This document shows positions 55,166 to 64,000 of a DNA stretch of 64,000 bases, piece by piece (position 1 is the first letter of the stretch; each line of letters begins with the position of its first letter). Below the pieces are notes generated by a model that had not been told where the DNA came from, did no database searches, and saw only the letters and a list, made by a program, of their open reading frames with translations. The position numbers and the translations under genes were made by a program. The DNA is from Tyto alba. Lineage: Eukaryota; Chordata; Aves; Strigiformes; Tytonidae. Location: positions 21,755,936 through 21,819,935 of the forward strand of contig NW_024881327.1 of NCBI RefSeq assembly GCF_018691265.1, read 5' to 3'.

Positions 55166-58100
55166 CAGGAAGATGAGAATGACTAAGGCATAAAGAAATA
55201 GAAACAGAATTAAAATAATCATATCAAAGTCAAGGTCTGAGCTGACAGTAACAGAGAAGCCACTCTTTATTAGCAGCTACAGCCTAGTGTTGGCTTTGAG
55301 TTCACTGACTAGGACAGAAGGCGGAATTTGCTCTCTGTTAACCACTGAGTAATTATGAAACAACAATGCAACAAGGCTCTGAAGATTTCAGGTTTCTCTC
55401 AAAACACTTCATGTGAGATATTTTCAGTTGAAATGAGGTAGTACCAACAGTCTTATAAATGGCTCTAGACTTTCTAGTATACTGTCCAGAGTTCTGTAGA
55501 GGAATTGAGAGAATACGAAAAAAGAAAAAAAATAATTCTTAGCCTCCCTCACAAAAGAAGTCAAAGATTTGGCCTTTTAAGCCAAGCAAACAAAAACCTG
55601 AAAAGAGAGAAAAAATAAGTTGTGCACTGTAAATCACAATCATTCACTGAATATCAAAACCAGAATATTCTAATATTTCAGGCTGGTGACATTGGCTGTA
55701 GCAAGAACAGAAAATGACATGACATTATGCCATACATAATTCTATGTTTTGATCAAGTCTGTGTGCCACTTTTTTTTGGTTGCAGCTCTACAAAAGATTT
55801 TAATTCATCAGGGAAAAGAGGAGCATAGGAGAAGAATTACTTTACTGAAATTCTGACACAAGAATATATAGGTATAAACTGACTATAGATAAAGCGACTC
55901 TTGAAAATTAGAAGGTTTTTAATCATCAGTGGGCTGATTCTGTAACAGTGTTTAAATGGCCACACTGAAGCAGAAAACCTCTTTCATTAAAAGGTAGAAA
56001 TTAAAAAGATTAAACAGTGTATTTGTCATATCAGAGACTAAAATTGATAAATTTCCCAGTTTTGTAGTCTGTAATGAATATGTACAGTTGGAATTACTTC
56101 CAGTTTTTAAAGCTAGTTCTAAATACAGACACTGAACTGAGATCTTAAGGATTTGGAGGATCTATATAGTCACATACAGTCTGGTGTCTTGTGGGTCGTG
56201 GTACCACAAAAGCCATGTCACACTGATCACTTACTGTTTCCAGTGCTAATTTGATGCTCTCCTTCTTTCCACTTAAATGGGACACTGGAATTGTAAGCAT
56301 ATGACATGCATACTCAGTCAAAATCCCCTATGCTAATTAGGTCAGAATTACACATTGTTATCTTCAATTTACCTGTGTCTGAGACACTGATGTTTTCCTT
56401 TTTCATTTCCATAACAACATCTGTAAAAAGAGTAGAAAATGGCACAAAGTTAAGCTGTTGAAATAGAGTTTTAATAAATATAGAAGATAGTCTGATGATA
56501 ACTTTTGATTAGAGATTTGCTAAAAATACAAAGGGGTCATCTGCATTGCACTTGTCAATTCATTGAGATGTCATTATATTAGCTATATTCTTTTTGTCAA
56601 TATTAAAACCAGTTCTGCAAATGAACAGTGTTAGGCTGTGTAAAGGCCTTTTCTGCTGATATCTTCCACTGTACAGTCATGATGACATTCATACTCTTGA
56701 CAGACTATGCTTAACAGCTTTTGTAACATGTAAGTCTAGGATAATAATACCTGAGAAATAAAGAAAGCAAAAAAGCTATCTTTCATGCACAATAAATGGA
56801 TACTTTTTTAATGGAAAAATAATCATTGTTTTATTGCTTTTTTGTTTTATCAACATATAATAAAATTATATGTAGTCTGAATCACGGAATCCTTATTAAA
56901 ATATCTCCAAAGCAGAAACAGAAACACAAGAATGTTTAGCAATGTAAAATTTTTGTAGAGTTCAACAAGATTTGTGTTCTTACATCTGTAGGAATGAGAT
57001 TAAGCCCCAGAAACAGTGCATACACGAAACCATGCTGTAGACAAATTCCAAAAAATCAGAACAATTCAGTCAGAGGTCATTTGATAGTTCAGTTTTCCAC
57101 AGTGCCATTCACTATTCACCACTTCTCAGTTTTTCACCAGGCTCTAGAATGAGGAGAGAGGAATTTTTAATTCCTTAATATAGAACATGAAGCCATTTAG
57201 TTAATCAATCTTTGCACATGTATTATTTATATATTCTCTTATAAACTTTGATCCTTGTTGTGGAAGGATAATTCTAGTCCAGAGTTCCCATCTCCTTCTA
57301 AGCCCTACTGTTACAGTTTGATTCTTCTTTTCAGGAGTTTTCTGAAGGTAAAAGTCACATTAAGAGTGTATGTTGCACAAAAATGTAGTAATCCTATTAG
57401 TATTAGTACTTTCAAATCTATGGAAGTCTTGAATCATCTTTCTCTGTGAATTGTGAAGATCAAAAACTACATGAAAGATTGTGGAAAACAAATGGCAAGT
57501 GAACAGATGAAAGCAAGGAGGGTTTTTTTTTTCATTTCTATGACTCCTGGACTAGTGTCTATTTCAGTTTCGACTTCTTTATGTAGAACCCTAATATATC
57601 CTATAGGCATATATGAGTTTTATGAATAAGGAGAAAGTGGGGGTTTTTTATAGATGGTTTTAAGTGCATATTTACATGCACAGGATACTCAGCAACAAAA
57701 CTGAACACTAGTAGATTTATACAATTTAAAATAAACCAACTGGGGAAAGCAGGGTCATAATAATGTAACCCAATTGTGTGTTAACACACAAGTGTGTGCA
57801 ACAATATAAATTTTCAAATAACGCTGAACATATTATGATCCTCTTCAAAGAACACTCCTCTGTTAGGGGATAGAGCATATGCTGGATTGAGCATTGAAAC
57901 AAAAAGAAAAAAAAAAATCCATTGATTATTGCAACTGATCCTGACACTGTTTTATATACAGAGCTCTCCATGGCTTTCTAATAGTTCTTATCCATAGTTG
58001 CTGCATTGTTAAACTTGGCACTGAGCCCCATATCTGCAGATCCCAGAACATTAAATATTTAGGTAAAAGTAAGTAAAGAAAAGAAAAGCTAGTCAAACAA

Positions 58101-61100
58101 ATCTTGCATTCACTTGGATGAATACACTGGCCATTTGACAGTATAGTAAACACATTGTGTTCAGCAGCATTGTGGAATTATAGTAGCATTTTACTGATCC
58201 CTTTAACTGGTCTTTGCTCAGTGACAGAAAGACACCTAAACAAACATTTTTGCCAGCTGTAGTATTATGTGCTAGATAAGGCAAAATAAGACAGTTTTCA
58301 CTTACAGCTAAGAGATTTTTTAAAAGAGACAAGATAATAACAGCAGAAGTGATTTGGTACGAAAAGGTAGTGGAGTGTTCTGTGTTTGGGGAAAATCTAT
58401 AAAATCACTGAGGAAAACTGTACTTGGGACAACTAAGGGTGTAAGCTTCAGGAAAAAGCACAGTGGTGCACAGGGGCTCCATGATCTCTTCCAACCTGTG
58501 CTTATGAGAGTCAGTGCCATAAAGGGCAACCCTGCAATCCCATAAATACTATTTCATAGAAGGATCCTGACAAAAATAGGAGGCTGCTTAGTTGAACAGG
58601 CAGATGATGTAGCCACAAAATATGTTAATAAGTAATTAGCAATTTTTCATCATTCTGCTAAGGTGCCAAGATCTCTAAGGGTAAATTATTATGGGTTTAC
58701 AGATCCCGAAAATTTGAGAAGGGACTTGAAAAATTTATTGTGGTGATTCTTTAAGAAAACTTGAAGCTGGCAAGGAGTTAACATCTAAGTGGAAATAATA
58801 GATGACACTGTCTTATTGTACCATGTTTTCAGCCTCATAGGTATTGTGCAAAGTTAAATGACTTTTCAATTGTGTAATAAAATAAAGATATCCTATTGAA
58901 TCGTTTGGAGAAGAAGTGGTCAGATTTGCAATAGTATCAAGTTCTTATCAAGGAAGTAGACACAAATAACTTGAATTGCAGTATTGCAATACCACATGTT
59001 GTAAGATTACTTATACTGGGCCCATTATTGAGTGTCTTAGTCCCTCCTTCTTAAAATACATGAATTAAAAGTTCAATTTTCTGTCAATCTAAAATCCCCC
59101 AAAACACATGAACAGTAAAAACAAATCTCAGGTGATGATTAAGCTGGTTCTATTTTCTGATATATACAATATTTCTTGTGCTTCAGAAAGGACTGCTGAA
59201 TTGTAAAATGTAGGTTTTGACCCAAAAATGGGTGAATTCATGGGACTGATTACTTTTAAAAAGTAACAGGAATGCACTGAGAAGCAGATGAAAAATGTAT
59301 ATTAAAAATGTATGGATATGGGGGAAAGAAACCTAATGTATATAGAAGTACAAAAGAAATCTTGATTCACCACTTTTGGGTGTCATGACGAAATACCCTG
59401 TACAGAGCCTTTGTGATTATCCAGGGTCAAGCTGGCTGTAGGAGCAAAGCAGTATATCTAGGTGTGTGTGGTCCTGTGTCTAAGTAAATTAACCTCACCT
59501 AAAGCATGTTTATTAGTTCAATTTTTTGGAGTCTAACCTGACAACAGTGTTCCCAGTTCAGACCAGTACCTCTGCACACAACTGTGGGAAGACAGACGCT
59601 CCATGGGTGGTGGGCTGAATGCCTCTGCACTACTTCTACTGTATGAAACTTTTGTATAGCCTGTGTCACTGCTTGTATCAATGTCACCCGTTTGATTTTG
59701 TTAGATGCAGATGAATTGCAGGAAGATACAGGGGAATGATATCATAGATATCTAGAAAGAGACATTGTTATTGACAAGCAAATGATGGAACTGGGGGCAA
59801 GGCAGTAAAATAAGGCCAAAAAATAGAGTGTAATTTGAAAGAGATTTCAGTGAAAAAAAATCGAAAAAGTAAGTTTGATAACAGGAAAATGTTCACAAAC
59901 TAATTTTGATTTCATTGAACTGCTTTTCTTCCTCCAAAAGTCACAACATGAAAAAGAAGTAATTTCAAGTGAAATATTCCAGAAGTGTATTTGAAATCAC
60001 TTTTATGAAGTTCCTTTTAATACAGAAAAAGCTAAAAATTTAGCAATTTAACAATTAAAGTAATTGAAAACATAGCAAAAAATCACTTTCCATTTCACCT
60101 AACTATGGTTTCTGATAACAGCAGCAAACATACTGTTTGTTTAGCCCTACTTAGGATTCATTTCTGTGAGGTAAAAGCAGATCATTTTATCTCTTTTGTT
60201 TGCAACTGCACATTAGGAGTATTATTTCTGAATTACACAAGGTTGTTCAGAATATGGACACCAGTAAATGTTTGGCAATGGTAGCAAGGTATGAGGAACT
60301 GTGAATCAGCTGGGAGTAGCCCAATCTGAAAATGGCATTCTATGTAATAATATAAAGAAGACAATTAACTTTTCAACATTCATAAATGTAATCATGCTGA
60401 TCTTTTGTGTCCTGTTTAGACTGACAATTATTTCAGAGGCATTTTCATTCCTCTAAATATTGAAAATCATGATAAAATGCTTCTCGTGGGAAACAAAGCA
60501 ATCCTGTGAAAGAAGGTATTAGACAGCCCAACCAGCAGCCCAACCAGCAACATAACATGTAGCAAACTGCTACTGGATCATATATGGACAATGATGCAAA
60601 ATGAACTCATAAGATAAGAACCTGGGTACTTCTGGGAGCACTGTGATTTATCATTTGACAGGCACGTGCTGTGCTGTTTGCTGACTTTGGCAATGCTTTT
60701 ATGACATGTCATGCCAATAAAGTTACATTGCTAGTGAACTTGTCTGATCATGAAAACACATATCACTTTGTACACTGTTATGCTAATTTATGATGAACAT
60801 TTTTCACTTGCCTTTCCAAGGGGTGAAGAGTGAATAACACTTGGAGTCACTAGCCCTAGCTGACTGTCCATAACAACTCATGAGTGTTTACTGGACAAAT
60901 CTACAACCATCAGTCAAGTGGTAAGCTATCGGCTGGGAGAACGATGCTCATTTTGTATGAAATACTCATTTTTTCTTTTCTATTCTTCTCCTCTTCTATC
61001 TTCCTCCTTATTACAGCTATCTTAAGAGTGGATCACCATTCCAAACAGTTACACTGCCTTATCTGTTTTCTAGACAGGAAATTCAGATTTCATAGGCCCA

Positions 61101-64000
61101 ATACTGCTTTTATGAGTCTAGAGATTGCCTTATCAAACTTCATGAGTAGTAAGTCAATAAATAGAGGAGGTCAATAAATATACCTATGACCTTCATTGAC
61201 ACATTTTGTTGCTTACTAAAATTTGATACTGAAACCACAGATACTGTTCAGGCTCACAAAATGTGTACTCACCTCTGAGCTTCCATTATATACTTGCTAA
61301 TGGCTTGCTAATGGTCTTTAACAATAGTATATAGCCTTAATTAAATCCTGATGTTTTTAAAGTTCCCAGTGGCACAATCTAACCTTTATATTGCCTTTTC
61401 TGCTTAATTTCTGGATACTTTCTGTGCTTAAATTTGTTTCAGAATGATGAAATAGTGCAAAAAGTCTTGTACTTGGGGAAAAAAAAAAGGCTTCCCAATA
61501 AACTTCAAGTATATGATCATTTATTTTAACCTTAGATGTTTCCATTATAAGTAAAATGACACAAGAGGACATATGAGTGTGTAAAAATATTGATTATATC
61601 ATAGTATGTGAGTCTCCCCTTTATTTTGATTTTGTTATAATGTTTGAAAAAGCTCCATTTATTAAACTTGAGCCTGTTCTTGGTATATTCAATGCTAGTT
61701 TACTCATTTCATGTTCGTATATAGTCACTGCCTCTTGTGGAAAACTGTGTGTAAATGTGTAAGAAAAAATTGCAATATTTTAAAGTAAAACAAGGAAACT
61801 ACTTTTGCCAAAGGGTCTGTAGATATGAGTCATGTGAGCATCTCTAAAGCTCTATTTCTTGTAAGGCTAAAAATCTCTGAACTATCCTGATTGGAATGGT
61901 TCAACAATACATGTACATTTTGTCTTCTAATTAATGAGTGTTACTGGCCATGAAATACAATGATACTAATAATCATTAATAATACAAATTCAGACCATAG
62001 TTAGTAAGAGGAGAGTGATAACCAGGCATTCTGAAAAGCCTGACCCAGTGTCCATGTATCTATTTCTTGAGAGGTAATACAGTTCAGCTTCAGTGGTCAG
62101 TTCATAGTAGTAACATCAAGGAGCACTGAACCAATCAAGCCCTAGCAAACACAGGGAATCAGAAAATGACAGTTACTGTAGAATGGTTTGCATATATTTT
62201 TTATCCATTCCCAGAAAACAAAACAAAACAAAACAAAAAACACAAACCCCATGTCTCAGTAACATGATATGATTCAAATAGGAAAAAATCCACCTCATAT
62301 GTAATAATATGCCACAGGAAAAGAGCTCCAATATCATTCCCCTGATACTGATCTCTTCATCCAATAAAGCCAGGAATGGAATAAAGAATCCTTTATAACC
62401 TGAAAGAAAACACTGATATTATAGTTATGAACTGAAGTTTTTCATATTATCTTTGGTTGATGTGGAACTTTCAGTATGATGTGCCTGAGTGTCCACACTG
62501 ACTCTGCATAGAACAAAATTAGAATATACTGTCATGATGAACTGACAATATTAGAGACTACCAAAAGCATTAATTGAAGAATAATAAATGAAATTCCAGA
62601 AAGTGTTCCAAAGGACACAAATATATAGAGCTGTAACACTAAACCTGTCTATCTTTTTCACTGCTACTACATGCCACAGGTGTGGAATAGGTAAAATTAT
62701 GTAGTGAGGGAGTGATGACAGGTCTGTATCCATACATCATTCCTATTGAATTGCATATATGCACCTTTTATTTATTTAGGTATTTTTGCTATTACTCTTG
62801 GATATGTTTCAGCAAGTTAGAATTTCTAATTGACTTAATGGAAACATTCTAAAAAAAAAAATCTGTTCTGAGAACATTTTGCTTATGCATTTGACATTTG
62901 CCTGTTTTTCTTCTTATTAGGAATATTTGCATGAAAAAAAAAGAGAAAACATAAGTTCATTTGGTTCCAAGATCTACTTCCCACCTGAAGTCAGAATCAA
63001 CTCCATATTAACTAATTGAGCTTCAATGGATTTTAAGTAGATTTTATAATTATGGAAATACTCTGCTTGATGCAGGAAAGAAGAAGGTAAAATTGGCTTA
63101 AAGCCAGTTTAGCACTCTCCTGGTCGTAGGATAAATCCCAGTACAAGTTAAAATAGCCTCAGGTTTTCTGTAACTTGCACCAGATGGTGAAAGAACCCCT
63201 TAGAGGCAATTACATTGGCAGGGATGACTGGAGCATGGTATGCTCCAAGCATAGCCCTTCCTGCCCCAGTACATTTCCAATAAGCATTTCCTTAGCCAGG
63301 TTGCTGCAATGACAGCTTTACATTGCTCAGAGATTTCTCCCGTGTGGCATAAATCCCCAGTTAGTCAGAACAGGTTTAATTCTGCTTAGAACTGCTAAAG
63401 TTATACATGACCAACTTGGTTTAGATTAACAATTGGCCCCATAGCCATAGCTAATGAATAAGCAATAGTCCAGTTCTGTATGACATCAGTATTATGTTGT
63501 TGTTTTTTCTTTTTTTTTTTTAATTATTCTATTTTTTCTTTATCCTCGGAGTAGTTCATACCTACAGATTATCTGTACGGAAAAATAATTTCTGGTACCT
63601 ACCCTAAAATGCTTTTCATTTAATTGCCATTCACACTCACTTGTCCAATTATCACGATGCTGGAAAAAAACCAGTCCCTCTCCTGAAACTTCAGGTTAGC
63701 ATTCAATACAGCATTTCAACAGCCTGCATTCTCAGGCCTTATGGATTTAAGCTCTCAGCCTGTCCTCATAGCTCATAACCTTTAATCCTGACATCAATCT
63801 CAATGCTCAGTTCAATTACTATAGTGCTGTGTTCTGAAAACTGGCAGAGGCTCAGGGGAAGTTTGTGAAAACTTGCAAGTTCCTCATTCATTTTCATTAG
63901 AAAACTGGTAAGACACAAATTTCCTTCAGATGTTCTCCAGAATTCCTCTTACTCATCAGTGAGGTATTGAATAGCATCTTTAGTCAGTGTGTCAGAAAAC
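55166..64000. other. AT-rich non-coding stretch
   Basis: No supported gene. The longest frame is 97 codons (60884-61177 +), unassigned. Short tandem duplications occur at about 60527-60549 (AGCCCAACCAGC twice) and 61293-61313 (CTTGCTAATGG twice). An AAAAC-type tract is at about 62217-62240, and T-rich DNA at about 63499-63522. A small hairpin, GGAGCAT-GGT-ATGCTCC, is at 63230-63246. Confidence 0.65.

Noticed and set aside
58468..58500. CATGATCTCTTCCAACCTGT, similar to the CR1 tail
   Set aside because: The match is short and isolated, and the expected octamers do not follow.

Overview
The window looks like nuclear DNA from a bird. It holds a 5'-truncated CR1 LINE (5935-7690) with the avian 3' tail (GATTCTATG-type octamers) and three solo LTRs of endogenous retroviruses with typically avian ends (TGTCCTGG... 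/ ...AAACCACAACA). The rest is AT-rich (about one third G+C by eye), dense in stops, and carries many poly-A/poly-T tracts and microsatellites. There are no operons, ribosome binding sites or long intact reading frames, so it is not prokaryotic or viral genomic sequence. The LTR families are of a kind I associate with Neoaves, but I cannot name the species.

Layout. 1-5934: AT-rich non-coding DNA. 5935-7690: CR1 on the + strand, a reverse-transcriptase pseudogene split over several frames. 7691-18070: non-coding, with a pure 28-unit ATAG array at 10469-10580 and a 32-base T run at 12810-12841. 18071-19153: a 1,073-bp GC-rich solo LTR on the - strand, bounded by the duplication GCCTC. 19154-30112: non-coding, with a TTA-rich array at 22119-22194. 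30113-30703: a 581-bp solo LTR on the + strand, duplication GATCC/GATCT. 30704-48172: non-coding, with an AC/AT compound microsatellite at 33428-33471. 48173-48778: a 596-bp solo LTR on the + strand, related to the second and bounded by GAAAC. 48779-64000: non-coding, with a possible very old CR1-like fragment near 55021-55165.

I found no host protein-coding gene, tRNA, rRNA or recognisable microRNA. The open frames outside repeats are all at or below 130 codons, resemble no family I recognise, and are about what chance gives in this much AT-rich DNA. The window is best read as a gene desert or the inside of a very large intron. Its recognisable elements are independent insertions and do not form a functional system. 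I did not find a convincing undescribed biological system. The points most worth a second look are the structure of the three LTRs, especially the long internally repetitive one on the - strand, and the possible relic LINE at 55 kb.
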